The notes: generated from the sequence alone by a model not told the origin. 64,000 nt of DNA from Atopomonas sediminilitoris (GCF_022601735.1 NZ_JAKUMM010000001.1:357191-421190), one strand, 5' to 3'; shown: positions 8,912 through 18,633, counted from the stretch's first letter. A program made the numbers and translations.

Positions 8912-9840
8912 AGAGACAAATCCTCCGGTTTAAAAATCATTTCTCGCTTACGGTACTTTCGCTCAAAAGTGGCACGATCAATCTCAATCATTTCATGAAT
9001 TCGTCCGACATTTTTCACCGCAGAAATTGCGGACTGATCAAATGCTGCGTCACCACTACTTTGGACGAGGCTGACATTAGTGATTTGCCCTGACGGCAGC
9101 ATCTCAATCAACACCGTCACGCTCATACCATTCCGTGCAGAAGGTGGACGTGACCATTGCTCACTCACCAATTGAACAATACGGGCATCTATACCCGCTG
9201 TTACTTCGTCATCCTTGTCATCGCCCACATCCATTTGGTATTGCGGCTCGTCGCTCATCAGCTCAGCCAGTGCTTTCGCCTTGGCGTCAGCTTGCGCTTT
9301 GCGCTTTGCATCTTCGGCGGCTTTTTTCGCATCAGCGGCCGCCTTCTTGCGGGCCTGCTCAGCGGCGGCCTTTTTCTTCGCCTCTTCCGCGGCTTTCTTC
9401 TTGGCGTCTTCGGCGGCTTTCTTTTTTGCCGCTTCGTCCGCTGCTTTTTTCTTGGCGATTTCCGCTTGTTTTTTAGCTTCGGCTTTCTGCGCTTCGGCCT
9501 TCTTGGCCTCAGCTTGCTTTTGCGCCTCGGCTTGTTTCTTCATGGCCTCCGCTTTTTTCGCGTCAGCCAGTTTTTTATCGTCGGCTTTCTTTTGCTCTAA
9601 CTGCTCGGCCTCATATTGCTGAGCCGCAGTTTTTTGCGCTTCGCCGGCAATTTTCTGATTGGTTTGTACTTGCGCTGGGCTTTTTGACTTCAACGACACC
9701 AGCGTTGCCTTCACAATCGGTCGCGCTGGGGGTAAGTCCGGCGTGAATTGAAAGCTGACAAACAACAAGGCGAACATCAACACGTGCAGGGTTAATGCCC
9801 AAAGCACAGGCCAGAAGTAACCTTGAGAAGACGGTCGCAC
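8908..9840 (-). CDS. tolA: Tol-Pal system protein TolA
   Basis: 310 residues with the three TolA domains: one inner-membrane helix at about 12-32, a long Ala/Lys/Glu helix at about 80-205 made of repeated [12 protein letters not shown] units, and a globular C-terminal domain that contacts Pal, TolB and CpoB. The low-complexity stretch in the DNA (about 9230-9610) comes from this helix. The start is a GTG (9840) with AAGGA about 10 nt upstream. It begins 13 bp after tolR. Confidence 0.95.
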   Translation of the reverse strand: MRPSSQGYFWPVLWALTLHVLMFALLFVSFQFTPDLPPARPIVKATLVSLKSKSPAQVQTNQKIAGEAQKTAAQQYEAEQLEQKKADDKKLADAKKAEAMKKQAEAQKQAEAKKAEAQKAEAKKQAEIAKKKAADEAAKKKAAEDAKKKAAEEAKKKAAAEQARKKAAADAKKAAEDAKRKAQADAKAKALAELMSDEPQYQMDVGDDKDDEVTAGIDARIVQLVSEQWSRPPSARNGMSVTVLIEMLPSGQITNVSLVQSSGDAAFDQSAISAVKNVGRIHEMIEIDRATFERKYRKREMIFKPEDLSL

Positions 9841-9853
9841 GCTGCCTATTTCC

Positions 9854-10318
9854 TTACGGTGCTTCGGTGATCAGGCCGACGTTACTGATACCGGCTTCTT
9901 GCAAACCGCCCATCACCGCCATCACGGTGCCGTAATCCACGGCTTTATCTGCGCGCACAAACACCTGAATCGCCTGACCGCCTGTAGCGTTTTGACGCAA
10001 AATCGCGCCAGCGGCTTGCACCAAATCCGGCAAGCTCACCGCCGTTTCACTGCTCTTGTCTTGCTCGGTTTGCACCGCATCGCCGGTATTCCAGTAATAG
10101 GTCTTATCGGCCTTGACTGAAATGGTCAGCACTTTGGCGTTGTTATCTTGCGGCAGTACTTCGCTGGAGACCTTCGGCAAATCGACCTTAACGCCTTGAT
10201 TAAGCATCGGCGCGGTCACCATGAAGATCACCAGCAGCACCAACATCACATCGATGTAGGGCACCACATTCATTTCGGCGACCGGTTTACGTCGCTCACG
10301 TTGGCGCATCGGACCCAT
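9854..10318 (-). CDS. tolR: Tol-Pal system protein TolR
   Basis: 154 residues of the ExbD/TolR family: a basic cytoplasmic N-terminus, one membrane helix at about 18-38 with the conserved proton-pathway aspartate D23 (NVVPYIDVMLV), and a periplasmic domain. With TolQ it forms the proton-driven stator that energises TolA. An in-frame extension to 10384 lies inside tolQ and was rejected; the ATG at 10318 is 10 bp after the tolQ stop. Confidence 0.95.
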   Translation of the reverse strand: MGPMRQRERRKPVAEMNVVPYIDVMLVLLVIFMVTAPMLNQGVKVDLPKVSSEVLPQDNNAKVLTISVKADKTYYWNTGDAVQTEQDKSSETAVSLPDLVQAAGAILRQNATGGQAIQVFVRADKAVDYGTVMAVMGGLQEAGISNVGLITEAP

Positions 10319-10328
10319 CAGCCTGTCC

Positions 10329-11024
10329 TCAGTCTTCCTTGGTATGCACTTTGCGGTGCAGGATGCTGCTGAACTCATCGGCAAAGGTGTAGTAACGACC
10401 GATCAAGTTGTCAGAGCGCGCCGAGAAGCGGTTGTACGCGATAACCGCAGGAATCGCGGCAAACAGGCCAATGGCGGTGGCGATCAAGGCTTCGGCGATG
10501 CCGGGGGCCACGGTAGCCAAGGTGGCTTGCTGCACCTGGGCCAAACCACGGAACGAGTTCATGATGCCCCACACGGTGCCAAACAAGCCGATATAAGGGC
10601 TGGTCGAGCCGACAGTGGCCAAGAAGGGTAGCGCTTGCTCGAGCTTTTCTTCTTCGCGTGAAATCGCCACACGCATAGCGCGCTGTACGCCGTCCATCAC
10701 CGCGTCCGGGTCAACGCCCTGCTGTTGGCGCATGCGCGAAAACTCTTTAAAGCCGGCGCGGAACAGCTGCTCAACACCGCAGTCTGGATCTGGGCTGCTA
10801 CCTACCTGACGATAGAGCTTGGATAGGTCGATACCGGACCAGAAACGATCCTCAAACTCTTCCAGGGCGCGCTTAGCACGACGCAATGCTGTGCCGCGTT
10901 GGAAAATCATGACCCACGAAACCACCGAGGCCCCCACCAAGGTCAGCATGACCAGTTGCACCACCACACTGGCGTTACTGACCAAACTCCACATGGACAT
11001 ATGATCGACGGCGTTAGCTTCCAC
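10329..11024 (-). CDS. tolQ: Tol-Pal system protein TolQ
   Basis: 231 residues of the MotA/TolQ/ExbB family with three membrane helices (about 15-37, 135-160 and 170-195) and the conserved GLFGTVWGIMNSF and APGIAEALIATAIGL motifs that line the proton path. The GTG start at 11024 has a well-spaced AGGAGAG. A later ATG at residue 9 is possible. It follows ybgC by 15 bp in the classical ybgC-tolQRAB-pal-cpoB order. Confidence 0.96.
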   Translation of the reverse strand: MEANAVDHMSMWSLVSNASVVVQLVMLTLVGASVVSWVMIFQRGTALRRAKRALEEFEDRFWSGIDLSKLYRQVGSSPDPDCGVEQLFRAGFKEFSRMRQQQGVDPDAVMDGVQRAMRVAISREEEKLEQALPFLATVGSTSPYIGLFGTVWGIMNSFRGLAQVQQATLATVAPGIAEALIATAIGLFAAIPAVIAYNRFSARSDNLIGRYYTFADEFSSILHRKVHTKED

Positions 11025-11039
11025 CTAGGGACTCTCCTG

Positions 11040-11474
11040 TCATCTCGCGCTGAGCTGCTGGGCAAAGGCCTCACGCAGCGTGGCAGGCATAGCCTGCGGT
11101 TTCATGGTATCGGCCCGAACACAGGCCACGGTAAAGCGCCCCTGACACAGCAGCGCATCCTGTTCTTGGTGATAAATGGCCTGTTCAAAGACCAAGCTGG
11201 CGCGGTTGAGTTCCACCACGCCGGTGCGCACCACTAAGGCATCGTCGAGCCGTGCGGGCTGACGGTACTGCGCCTCTGCGCTGTGCACAACAAACAGCAG
11301 GTTCGCCTCAGCCATCTGCGATTGGGCATAGCCCAAACTGCGCAGCGCTTCGGTGCGAGCCCGCTCCATAAACTTCAAATAATTAACGTAATAAACAATG
11401 CCGCCCGCATCGGTGTCTTCGTAATAGACCCTCACCGCGTGGGTAAATGGCAGGACGCCATTGGGCGCGCGCAT
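11040..11474 (-). CDS. ybgC: Acyl-CoA thioesterase YbgC
   Basis: 144 residues of the hot-dog fold 4-hydroxybenzoyl-CoA thioesterase family. The signature [19 protein letters not shown] contains the catalytic aspartate D22. It hydrolyses acyl-CoA or acyl-ACP and lies at the head of the tol-pal cluster in most proteobacteria. The ORF runs 13 residues further upstream, but the ATG at 11474 has a GAGG ribosome site at 7 nt and gives the usual length. The gap to ruvB is 51 bp on the same strand. Confidence 0.94.
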   Translation of the reverse strand: MRAPNGVLPFTHAVRVYYEDTDAGGIVYYVNYLKFMERARTEALRSLGYAQSQMAEANLLFVVHSAEAQYRQPARLDDALVVRTGVVELNRASLVFEQAIYHQEQDALLCQGRFTVACVRADTMKPQAMPATLREAFAQQLSAR

Positions 11475-11525
11475 AGTAGTGCCTCGCTCGCGTCTTGCCA
11501 ATCGGCTAGACACGTCTTTTTACAG

Positions 11526-12581
11526 TTATTCGTCGGCGACCAACACATCGTCGTCAGCGGCCGTATTCAGGCGCTTGGGCAAATTCAAACCAAAGTGCAA
11601 ATACGCATGTCGGGTGACCACTCGGCCGCGCGGTGTGCGCATCATGAAACCTTGCTGGATCAGGTACGGCTCAAGCACATCTTCAATGGTGTGGCGCTCT
11701 TCGCCGATGGCCGCAGCTAGGCTTTCTACCCCAACGGGGCCGCCGTCGAACTTTTCCATCATCGCCAGCAGTAGACGTCGGTCTTGGTGGTCGAAGCCAC
11801 AGGCATCAACATCTAAAAGATTCAGCGCCTGGTCAGCGATCTCCGCGGTGATGTCGCCTTGGCCGCGCACTTCGGCAAAGTCGCGCACACGGCGCAACAA
11901 ACGGTTTGCAATGCGCGGCGTGCCCCGAGCACGTCGGGCGATCTCTAGCGCACCGGCGCTATCCATGCGCAAACCTAAAATTTGCGCCGAACGGCGCACG
12001 ATGCTGGCCAAGTCAGCCACTTGGTAAAACTCCAAGCGCTGCACAATGCCAAAACGATCTCGCAAGGGTGAGGTCAAAGAACCCGCGCGGGTGGTCGCGC
12101 CGACCAAGGTAAACGGCGGCAGATCGAGCTTGATCGAACGGGCAGCGGGGCCTTCACCGATCATGATGTCGAGCTGGTAGTCCTCCATCGCCGGATACAG
12201 CACTTCTTCGACCACCGGGGACAAGCGGTGAATTTCATCGACAAACAGCACATCACCGGCTTCTAAATTGGTCAGCAGCGCGGCCAAATCGCCCGGCCGC
12301 TCCAACACTGGGCCCGACGTGCTCTTGATCGAGACGCCCATTTCTTGCGCGATGATGTTGGCGAGGGTGGTTTTACCCAGACCGGGTGGGCCAAAAATCA
12401 AGGTGTGATCCAGCGCCTCGTTGCGCTGCCGCGCCGCCTGAATAAACAGTGCCATCTGCTCGCGCACCGTGGGCTGGCCAGTGTAGTCAGCCAAGCGCAA
12501 AGGGCGAATGGCGCGATCCTGCTGCTCTTCGCGCTCACGTGGGTTAGCCGCAGCGGCAATTAGACGGTCTTGTTCAATCAT
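11526..12581 (-). CDS. ruvB: Holliday junction branch migration ATPase RuvB
   Basis: 351 residues of the AAA+ family. Walker [10 protein letters not shown], Walker B LFVDEIH, sensor 1 GATTRAG and the arginine-finger region RDRFGI are present, followed by the winged-helix DNA-binding domain ([17 protein letters not shown]). RuvB rings drive branch migration with RuvA. GTG at 12590 is in frame but the ATG at 12581 gives the family N-terminus. Third gene of ruvC-ruvA-ruvB, 64 bp after ruvA. Confidence 0.97.
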   Translation of the reverse strand: MIEQDRLIAAAANPREREEQQDRAIRPLRLADYTGQPTVREQMALFIQAARQRNEALDHTLIFGPPGLGKTTLANIIAQEMGVSIKSTSGPVLERPGDLAALLTNLEAGDVLFVDEIHRLSPVVEEVLYPAMEDYQLDIMIGEGPAARSIKLDLPPFTLVGATTRAGSLTSPLRDRFGIVQRLEFYQVADLASIVRRSAQILGLRMDSAGALEIARRARGTPRIANRLLRRVRDFAEVRGQGDITAEIADQALNLLDVDACGFDHQDRRLLLAMMEKFDGGPVGVESLAAAIGEERHTIEDVLEPYLIQQGFMMRTPRGRVVTRHAYLHFGLNLPKRLNTAADDDVLVADE

Positions 12582-12645
12582 CAGTGGCACTCACAAAAAC
12601 AGTGCGCAGTGTACCCCTGCCGCACGCTAGGAACGAGGGCGCGAC

Positions 12646-13251
12646 TCACACCATGCCCTTGAGTGCCTGACGGATTAGTTCTTCGCTGCTCAGTTCATCG
12701 TCCTTAATCCGCGCGACGGCTTTGCTGGCCTCTTGCGGTTTAAAGCCTAGCGCCACCAACGCGGCCACGGCGTCGCTTTGCGCGCTGGCGGGCGGGATCT
12801 CGATTGGCTCTGGCAACACCAAAGGCGCCATCTGTGGAATCGACTCCCACGCTTTGAAGCGGTCTTTTAACTCGACTAACAGACGTTCAGCGGTTTTCTT
12901 ACCGATGCCCGGCACCTTGACCAACACGGAGGTGTCCTGCGCTTGCACACAGCGCACCAGATCGTCGACCTCAAGCCCAGACATCAAAGTCAGCGCCAAC
13001 TTGGGGCCAACGCCGTTTAAGCGAATCAGCTCGCGGAACAATTCGCGCTCGCGTTTTTCATAAAAGCCAAACAACAGCTGTGCGTCTTCACGCACCACCA
13101 TATGAATATGCAAGGTCACGGTGCTATTGAGCGGCGGCAGGCGGTATACCGTGCTCATCGGCACATCCACCTCATAACCAATGCCGGCCACGTCTATCAG
13201 TAAATGGGGCGGCTGTTTCTCCAACAACGTACCGCTTAAGCGACCGATCAT
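12646..13251 (-). CDS. ruvA: Holliday junction-binding protein RuvA
   Basis: 201 residues: an N-terminal OB-fold ([12 protein letters not shown]), two helix-hairpin-helix motifs ([14 protein letters not shown] and [14 protein letters not shown]), an acidic/proline linker, and the C-terminal helical domain that binds RuvB ([18 protein letters not shown]). It targets RuvB to four-way junctions. Its ATG overlaps the ruvC stop (ATGA). Confidence 0.97.
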   Translation of the reverse strand: MIGRLSGTLLEKQPPHLLIDVAGIGYEVDVPMSTVYRLPPLNSTVTLHIHMVVREDAQLLFGFYEKRERELFRELIRLNGVGPKLALTLMSGLEVDDLVRCVQAQDTSVLVKVPGIGKKTAERLLVELKDRFKAWESIPQMAPLVLPEPIEIPPASAQSDAVAALVALGFKPQEASKAVARIKDDELSSEELIRQALKGMV

Positions 13252-13787
13252 GGCATTTCCTTAAAACGTAAACGGCCGCTGCGACGGCGCGTGGCCGTTA
13301 GCTGATGCGGCACCAACGATTGTTGATGATGGGCATGACACAAGGCGATGGCCAAGGCGTCTGAGGCATCCATTTGCGGTGCCTGAGTTAAGCGCAGCAG
13401 GTGCATGACCATTTGCCGCACTTGTTCTTTATCGGCGCTGCCTTTCCCCACCAGGGCTTGTTTGACTTGGGTTGCGGTGTATTCCTCAACACTGAGGCCC
13501 GACTCAACGGCGGCGACAATTGCGGCGCCGCGCGCCTGCCCTAACTTGAGCGCTGAATCGGCGTTGCGCGCCATAAACACTTGCTCGATCGCCACCTCGC
13601 CCGGCGCGTACTCGGCAATCACCTCGCGCAGGCTGCGGTAGATCAGCCCCAAGCGCTCGGCAAAAGCACCGTCACCGGCTCGTATACAGCCTGAGGCGAT
13701 GTATTCGCACTGACCACGCGGCAGGCTGCGCACCACACCAAAGCCCGTTAAACGCGAACCGGGGTCGATACCGAGGATTAGGCTCAC
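13248..13787 (-). CDS. ruvC: Holliday junction resolvase RuvC
   Basis: 179 residues of the RNase H-like resolvase family. The first catalytic Asp is in [15 protein letters not shown], Glu in [15 protein letters not shown], and the final acidic pair in [14 protein letters not shown]. It cleaves junctions migrated by RuvAB. The start is a GTG with only a weak ribosome site. In Pseudomonas I recall yebC upstream of ruvC; here the MscS-like gene is upstream instead, 62 bp away on the same strand. Confidence 0.97.
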   Translation of the reverse strand: MSLILGIDPGSRLTGFGVVRSLPRGQCEYIASGCIRAGDGAFAERLGLIYRSLREVIAEYAPGEVAIEQVFMARNADSALKLGQARGAAIVAAVESGLSVEEYTATQVKQALVGKGSADKEQVRQMVMHLLRLTQAPQMDASDALAIALCHAHHQQSLVPHQLTATRRRSGRLRFKEMP

Positions 13788-13849
13788 AACAACTGTTTAT
13801 CCATACAGATTTTGTCGCAGTCTATCGGCATCACCACGTAAATACCACT

Positions 13850-14647
13850 TCAACGTGCGCGCCGCGCATCACCAACCAGCGCTTCTGGCACCTGCGCCTT
13901 AAACCGCGCCAGAATATCGCTGGCCAGCTCACGCTCAAGACGCACATCCAAAACATAGGCCTTGATATTGAGGGTGACACTGCCGTGCCAGTCATCGCCC
14001 TCCTCTAGCTGCACGCTCACTGGCTTGGCGAGATAGCAATACGGCGACACACGCGCCACCTGCTCGCCAATACGGCGCAGCGCTGCCAAGTCGGCATCGG
14101 CCCGCACTTTAACCGGCACTTTGACCTGCTCCACCAAAGCGCCCGCATTACTGTCACTGATGGTTTTTTGCAGCAGCAGCTGATTGGGGATGTAGATTTC
14201 GTTGTCATCGAAGGTTTGTAAGCGTGTGCTGAGTAAGCCGATATGGGTGACCTCGCCGTACTGACCTTCAATATCGACCATATCCCCCATGCCAAACGGG
14301 CGATCAAACACAATCACCAACCCGGCGATTAAATTACGCAGCAGATCTTGCGCACCCAATCCCACCGCCAAGCCCAGCGTGGCTAACACCCCTAACAACA
14401 GCTGCGTCGGCAGCGCCAGCACCACTAGCGCGATGTACGTCAGCGCCGCGCCCCAGACCAACAAGCCAACCCCTGGCCGCCAGCGCAGCAGCATTAAGCG
14501 ACGCTTAGGATGGCTTTCAGCCACTTTAAGTAACACCCAAGCGCTGCCCCAATACAACGCGGCCGACACCAGCAAGACCAACACAACACGGCCGATTTGC
14601 CAGAACGACAACTGTTGTACAAAGCTTAAGAAACTGTTTTCGCTCAT
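13850..14647 (-). CDS. MscS-family mechanosensitive channel protein
   Basis: 265 residues, a compact MscS relative close to the 286 residues of E. coli MscS. Predicted helices are at about 18-40, 58-80 and 82-115. The third carries the pore-lining signature GLGAQDLLRNLIAGLVIV, followed by FDRPFGMGDMVDIEGQYGEV and IYIPNQLLL of the beta domain, then an alpha/beta C-terminal domain. Such channels release solutes on hypo-osmotic shock. A ribosome site (AAGGAC) lies within the 9-bp gap from the preceding ATPase gene, so the two are probably one operon. Whether the ATPase affects gating is unknown. Confidence 0.9.
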   Translation of the reverse strand: MSENSFLSFVQQLSFWQIGRVVLVLLVSAALYWGSAWVLLKVAESHPKRRLMLLRWRPGVGLLVWGAALTYIALVVLALPTQLLLGVLATLGLAVGLGAQDLLRNLIAGLVIVFDRPFGMGDMVDIEGQYGEVTHIGLLSTRLQTFDDNEIYIPNQLLLQKTISDSNAGALVEQVKVPVKVRADADLAALRRIGEQVARVSPYCYLAKPVSVQLEEGDDWHGSVTLNIKAYVLDVRLERELASDILARFKAQVPEALVGDARRAR

Positions 14648-14656
14648 GCTAAGTCC

Positions 14657-15841
14657 TTAGTACAAGGCATTGCTGCTGCGTAACGCGACAAGCAAGCTGC
14701 GCGCAAATAACGGATTGATCCGGAATACGTCGACACCATCATCTTGGCTGTCGCTGATCAGCCATTGTTTGGCACGCAAGGTACTCAGCAACCAATTACT
14801 GGCATCGCGCGACAACTGAAAAATCTGCGCATGCTCTGCGGCGGTCAGCGAGCCATGCGCCATCACTTCCGCCACCGTTAATCGGGTACGCGCATCTGCG
14901 CTGCGTAAATCCACCTGTTCTGGAATGCGAAAGCCACGTAACCACACGCGCCCATCTAGGTCTTTATGCAGCGCACATAGAGCAGCATAAACAGCGCTAA
15001 AAAAGTTACCTTGGCAGGGTTGATACAAGGCCGTTAAGCCTTCGCGCTGCGCATCAAACGGGCGCGCAGCCTCTCCTTCTGCGTCTTGCCACCATAAATC
15101 ACGACCATGCTTTTTAAGACGCGCAAAGCGCTGTTCTAAAGCGGCCAAAAACTCAGCCTGCGCGGGCCAGTCCAGCAGCACGTCTTGGCTGACTAAGGCA
15201 TCTAATTGCCACTGCAAACGTACCCGCCGCCAGGTTTGCTCAGGCCAAACGTGCACCCACGCCAACTGCCGCGCAGCCAGCATGATGCGCCACAGCACAC
15301 GCAAAACTGAGGCACTGCCCATCGCGCGCAAATGCAGCAAAGCGGCGTTATCCAACAGCACTACCTGCGGGGTCACCTTGGCTAAGCGCTCGCATAAATC
15401 GGGCAAATCATGGCACTCACCCAAGTCAAACACCTGCGCCATGTAGCGTAATAACTCGGTTTCACTGCGAATGCGTTTGGATAAGCACAGGCGGCGTACC
15501 AACACTGCGTGCTCAACATCGGCCTCTAACTGATTAAGCAGACTGGTTTTACCAATACCATCAGGGCCAAACAGCACAATGTTGGTGGCCGCGCCTGCCT
15601 GCCAGCGTTCAAGAGCTTGCTGCAGCTGTTGGCGGGCCTCTTGATGCAACACAAATAGATCACTGCCGGCCGGCAGCGGCGCCAAACTCAAAACGGCCTG
15701 CAAATCTTGCGGCAATTGCTCACGGTGCTGCTGCAACTCGTCATAGGACAAAAAAGCGCCGGGGCCTAAACTCCAACTAATCGTCGGCGGTTTAGCCGGC
15801 TCTTTGCCCCATCGCTGCCAAAATCGCCAGTCTTCTGCCAC
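14657..15841 (-). CDS. P-loop ATPase of unknown function
   Basis: 394 residues not recognised as any named protein. A Walker A motif GPDGIGKTS is at 92-100, and a Walker B-like VVLLDN at about 160-165 has Asn where AAA+ proteins usually have Glu. The segment after about 325 (TVAEVMAHGSLTAAEHAQIF) looks like a winged helix, as in STAND or ExeA-type ATPases. The N-terminal 60 residues are variable and there is no membrane helix, so it is likely cytoplasmic. GTG start with AGGGG 6 nt upstream. It precedes the MscS-like gene by 9 bp and diverges from the kinase gene at 15970. A regulatory or signalling role for the channel is possible but unproven. Confidence 0.8.
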   Translation of the reverse strand: MAEDWRFWQRWGKEPAKPPTISWSLGPGAFLSYDELQQHREQLPQDLQAVLSLAPLPAGSDLFVLHQEARQQLQQALERWQAGAATNIVLFGPDGIGKTSLLNQLEADVEHAVLVRRLCLSKRIRSETELLRYMAQVFDLGECHDLPDLCERLAKVTPQVVLLDNAALLHLRAMGSASVLRVLWRIMLAARQLAWVHVWPEQTWRRVRLQWQLDALVSQDVLLDWPAQAEFLAALEQRFARLKKHGRDLWWQDAEGEAARPFDAQREGLTALYQPCQGNFFSAVYAALCALHKDLDGRVWLRGFRIPEQVDLRSADARTRLTVAEVMAHGSLTAAEHAQIFQLSRDASNWLLSTLRAKQWLISDSQDDGVDVFRINPLFARSLLVALRSSNALY

Positions 15842-15969
15842 TTATAACCCCTGCAAATTCTGCTACAACACTCAAGCTAATCTGTCTTACGCCAAGCTTG
15901 TGAGGGCTGACGACTATCATTAGATTAGCCAATAGTTACTCCCCACTATCATAAACAGGCGGGATAAGT

Positions 15970-17043
15970 ATGACCCTGACTGATCAGGCCACCCAGATTC
16001 GCCAAGGCGAAGAACTGGATGCCAGCACCATCGATGCCTACCTCAAGCAACAACTGCCTGCTATGAACTTAAGCGGGACGCCTGAAATAAGCCAGTTTCC
16101 CGGTGGCGCATCGAACTTAACCTACCTACTGCGCTATCCCGAGCAAGAGTTCGTCCTGCGGCGCCCACCCTTTGGCCGCCGCGCCAAATCCGCGCACGAC
16201 ATGGGCCGCGAGTTCCGCATTCTCAACCAACTGAATGCCGGCTTCCCCTACTGCCCCAAAGCTTACCTGCACTGCACCGATCCAGCGGTGATTGGGGATG
16301 AGTTTTATGTGATGCAGCGCGTCAATGGCATCATTTTGCGTAGCGATATGCCGGCTGAGCTGAATTTTTCAGCTGAGCAAACCCGCGCCCTGTGCGAAAG
16401 CTTTATCGATAAGCTAGTCGAGCTGCACAACGTTGATTACCAAGCCTGCGGCTTGGGCGATTTAGGCAACCCGCAAGGCTACGTTAAACGCCAAATCGAA
16501 GGCTGGACCGACCGCTACGACAAAGCCATCACACCAGACGCCCCCAGCTGGCAAGCAGTGAAGCAATGGCTGCACGACAAAATGCCAGCGGATCATCCCA
16601 AGCCCGGCATTGTGCACAACGATTACCGCTTCGATAACGTCCTGCTTAACCCAGACAACCCAATGCAGATCATTGGCGTATTGGATTGGGAACTGACCAC
16701 CATTGGCGATCCGCTGATGGATCTCGGCAACACCTTGGCTTACTGGATTGAAGCCAGCGACCCGCAACCGATGCAACTGATGCGCCGCCAGCCGAGCAAC
16801 GCGGCCGGCATGCTGACCCGCGCCGAGTTTGTTGCTTATTACGCGGAAAAAGCCGGTCTCAAGATCGACAACTTTGATTACTACTACTGCTACGGCTTGT
16901 TCCGCTTGGCGGGCATCGTGCAGCAAATCTACTACCGCTACTACCACGGCCAAACGCAAGACAAGCGCTTTGCCCAGTTCATCATGATGAACAAACTGCT
17001 CGAACAAGTAGCCCTTAACGTCATCAACCAATCAACGCTGTAA
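15970..17043 (+). CDS. APH-like phosphotransferase family protein (ACAD10/11 N-terminal type)
   Basis: 357 residues with the aminoglycoside phosphotransferase fold. The nucleotide-binding lysine region lies in FVLRRPPFG, the catalytic loop is HNDYRFDNVL, and the metal-binding motif is DWELTTIGDP. Proteins of this subgroup resemble the N-terminal kinase domain of human ACAD10/11 and often sit beside acyl-CoA dehydrogenases and short-chain dehydrogenases; in ACAD10/11 the kinase phosphorylates 4-hydroxyacids. An SDR gene follows 12 bp later, so a lipid or hydroxyacid role is more likely than antibiotic resistance. Substrate not shown. Confidence 0.88.
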   Translation: MTLTDQATQIRQGEELDASTIDAYLKQQLPAMNLSGTPEISQFPGGASNLTYLLRYPEQEFVLRRPPFGRRAKSAHDMGREFRILNQLNAGFPYCPKAYLHCTDPAVIGDEFYVMQRVNGIILRSDMPAELNFSAEQTRALCESFIDKLVELHNVDYQACGLGDLGNPQGYVKRQIEGWTDRYDKAITPDAPSWQAVKQWLHDKMPADHPKPGIVHNDYRFDNVLLNPDNPMQIIGVLDWELTTIGDPLMDLGNTLAYWIEASDPQPMQLMRRQPSNAAGMLTRAEFVAYYAEKAGLKIDNFDYYYCYGLFRLAGIVQQIYYRYYHGQTQDKRFAQFIMMNKLLEQVALNVINQSTL

Positions 17044-17055
17044 GCGGAGACTTTC

Positions 17056-17823
17056 ATGGAAAAGACCGACCTGTTTAACCTCGACGGCAAAGTGGCCCTA
17101 GTAACCGGCGCCAGCCGCGGCATTGGTGAAGCTATCGCCCGCTTACTAGCCCAGCAAGGCGCCCACGTGATTGTTTCTAGCCGCAAGCTTGAGGGCTGCG
17201 AAGCCGTTGCCGCAAGCATTCGCGCCGATGGCGGCCAAGCCACCGCACTGGCTTGCCATATTGGCGAAATGGAGCAAATCAGCGCTGCCTTTGCCGCGAT
17301 TAAAGAACAGTTCGGCAAGCTCGATGTATTGGTCAACAACGCGGCGACCAATCCGCAGTTTTGCCATGTACTCGACACCGATTTGGTCGCGTTTCAGAAA
17401 ACCGTTGATGTGAATATTCGCGGCTATTTCTTTATGTCCGTCGAAGCCGGCAAACTGATGAAAGCTAACGGCGGCGGCAGCATCATTAACGTTGCGTCGA
17501 TCAACGGTGTATCCCCCGGCCATTTCCAGGGCATCTACTCGGTGACCAAAGCGGCGGTGATCAACATGACCAAGGTCTTCGCCAAAGAGTGCGCAGGCTT
17601 AGGCATTCGCTGCAACGCCCTACTGCCAGGCTTGACCGATACTAAGTTTGCCTCCGCGCTGACCAGCAACGACGCCATCCTTAAAACCGCGCTACAACGC
17701 ATCCCCATGAGCCGCGTTGCCATGCCAGAAGAGATGGCCGGCACCGTGCTGTATCTCGCCAGCGCAGCTTCTAGCTACACCACCGGCGTAACGCTAAACG
17801 TCGACGGCGGCTTTTTGTCGTAA
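17056..17823 (+). CDS. Short-chain dehydrogenase/reductase (SDR)
   Basis: 255 residues of the classical SDR family: cofactor motif TGASRGIGEAIA (about residue 16-27), NNAA near 91, catalytic Ser in NVASINGVSPG, and Tyr and Lys in IYSVTKAAV. The C-terminal VDGGFLS is typical. It oxidises or reduces a hydroxyl group with NAD(P). Gene order and a GGAG ribosome site 7 nt before the ATG indicate an operon with the APH-like kinase. Substrate unknown; a hydroxyacyl or hydroxyacid compound is a guess from the partner. Confidence 0.93.
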   Translation: MEKTDLFNLDGKVALVTGASRGIGEAIARLLAQQGAHVIVSSRKLEGCEAVAASIRADGGQATALACHIGEMEQISAAFAAIKEQFGKLDVLVNNAATNPQFCHVLDTDLVAFQKTVDVNIRGYFFMSVEAGKLMKANGGGSIINVASINGVSPGHFQGIYSVTKAAVINMTKVFAKECAGLGIRCNALLPGLTDTKFASALTSNDAILKTALQRIPMSRVAMPEEMAGTVLYLASAASSYTTGVTLNVDGGFLS

Positions 17824-17842
17824 GCACCACCTGCGCGCACTA

Positions 17843-17874
17843 ACGACAAAGGGGCCTGCTGGCCCCTTTGTCGT
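17843..17874. terminator. Strong hairpin terminator between convergent genes
   Basis: A perfect 14-bp inverted repeat, ACGACAAAGGGGCC with its complement, encloses a TGCT loop between the SDR gene and the opposing gene at 17888. Only short T/A tracts flank it, so termination may depend mainly on the very stable stem. Confidence 0.75.
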
Positions 17875-17887
17875 CTTTCGCTAAAAC

Positions 17888-18538
17888 TCACTGCCAATCT
17901 TGCAACGCTTGTTCGGCAGCCTGATTCAAGGGCTCCACCAACAACCCCGTCGCGCTTTGCCGCACAGCAAATAAGGCCCCGTCCGCCATCGGCAGGAAGG
18001 TCACGCGGCCGGCTTCGGGCTTAAACATCATGAGGTCACGCTCGGACTCGCGCAGCCAGCGCCAAAAATCGATACCGTACAAACTGCTCGCCAGCGGCGT
18101 ATGGCTCGGCAGCGAGTTGTTTTGCTGCTCAAGCGCCAAATAACGCCCGGCCAAGGCTTCAAGCCGATAAGCCGTTTGAAAGCCCAAGATCGCAGCCAAG
18201 CCTTTGAATTGCAGTACGCGCACATCCAGCTGCCACAAGTCGCCGCGCATCTCGTACAAGCGCTCTTCGCCATGCTCTTGCAAGGTCACACGAAACTGTT
18301 GCGGCCCTTGACGCTGAAAACTCAAGGTCGCTAGCGGCTTATCGCTGGGTAACACTTGGTAGCTGGTCACATCCCAAGCGATCAAGCCAACCACCGCACT
18401 GACCGCCAAAATCAGCAAGCCCAAGGTGCCGCGCAACCAGCCCAGCAGCCAGTTACCGCCCAGCAATACGCGCAGCGCTACCACGCCGCAAACCAGCGCC
18501 AGCAAACCCACCAATAGCGCCAAACCCAAATACTGCAT
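17888..18538 (-). CDS. Inner-membrane hypothetical protein
   Basis: 216 residues. Two hydrophobic helices are at about 3-27 and 34-55, after which a soluble domain of about 160 residues (mostly beta) would face the periplasm. There are no catalytic motifs I recognise. A GAAGAGG ribosome site precedes the ATG. I recall a protein of this kind at the same place in Pseudomonas, annotated only as a hypothetical or, without basis, as a multidrug transporter. It is divergent from the TauE-type gene at 18634 with a 95-bp gap. Confidence 0.75.
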   Translation of the reverse strand: MQYLGLALLVGLLALVCGVVALRVLLGGNWLLGWLRGTLGLLILAVSAVVGLIAWDVTSYQVLPSDKPLATLSFQRQGPQQFRVTLQEHGEERLYEMRGDLWQLDVRVLQFKGLAAILGFQTAYRLEALAGRYLALEQQNNSLPSHTPLASSLYGIDFWRWLRESERDLMMFKPEAGRVTFLPMADGALFAVRQSATGLLVEPLNQAAEQALQDWQ

Positions 18539-18633
18539 GTATGCCTCTTCCCTGTTAGGATCGATGCCCGAATTATGCGTGTCACACCAGCTCGCCGCCA
18601 GCCGAGGCGTTCACAGACTGACAAAGGATTGTT

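Noticed and set aside
9230..9610. Repetitive stretch as a possible CRISPR or minisatellite
   Set aside because: It is the Ala/Lys/Glu helix of TolA; units are irregular and in frame with coding sequence.
15970..17043. Aminoglycoside resistance gene
   Set aside because: The APH fold is present, but the sequence and SDR partner point to the ACAD10/11-type kinase group rather than a drug-modifying enzyme.
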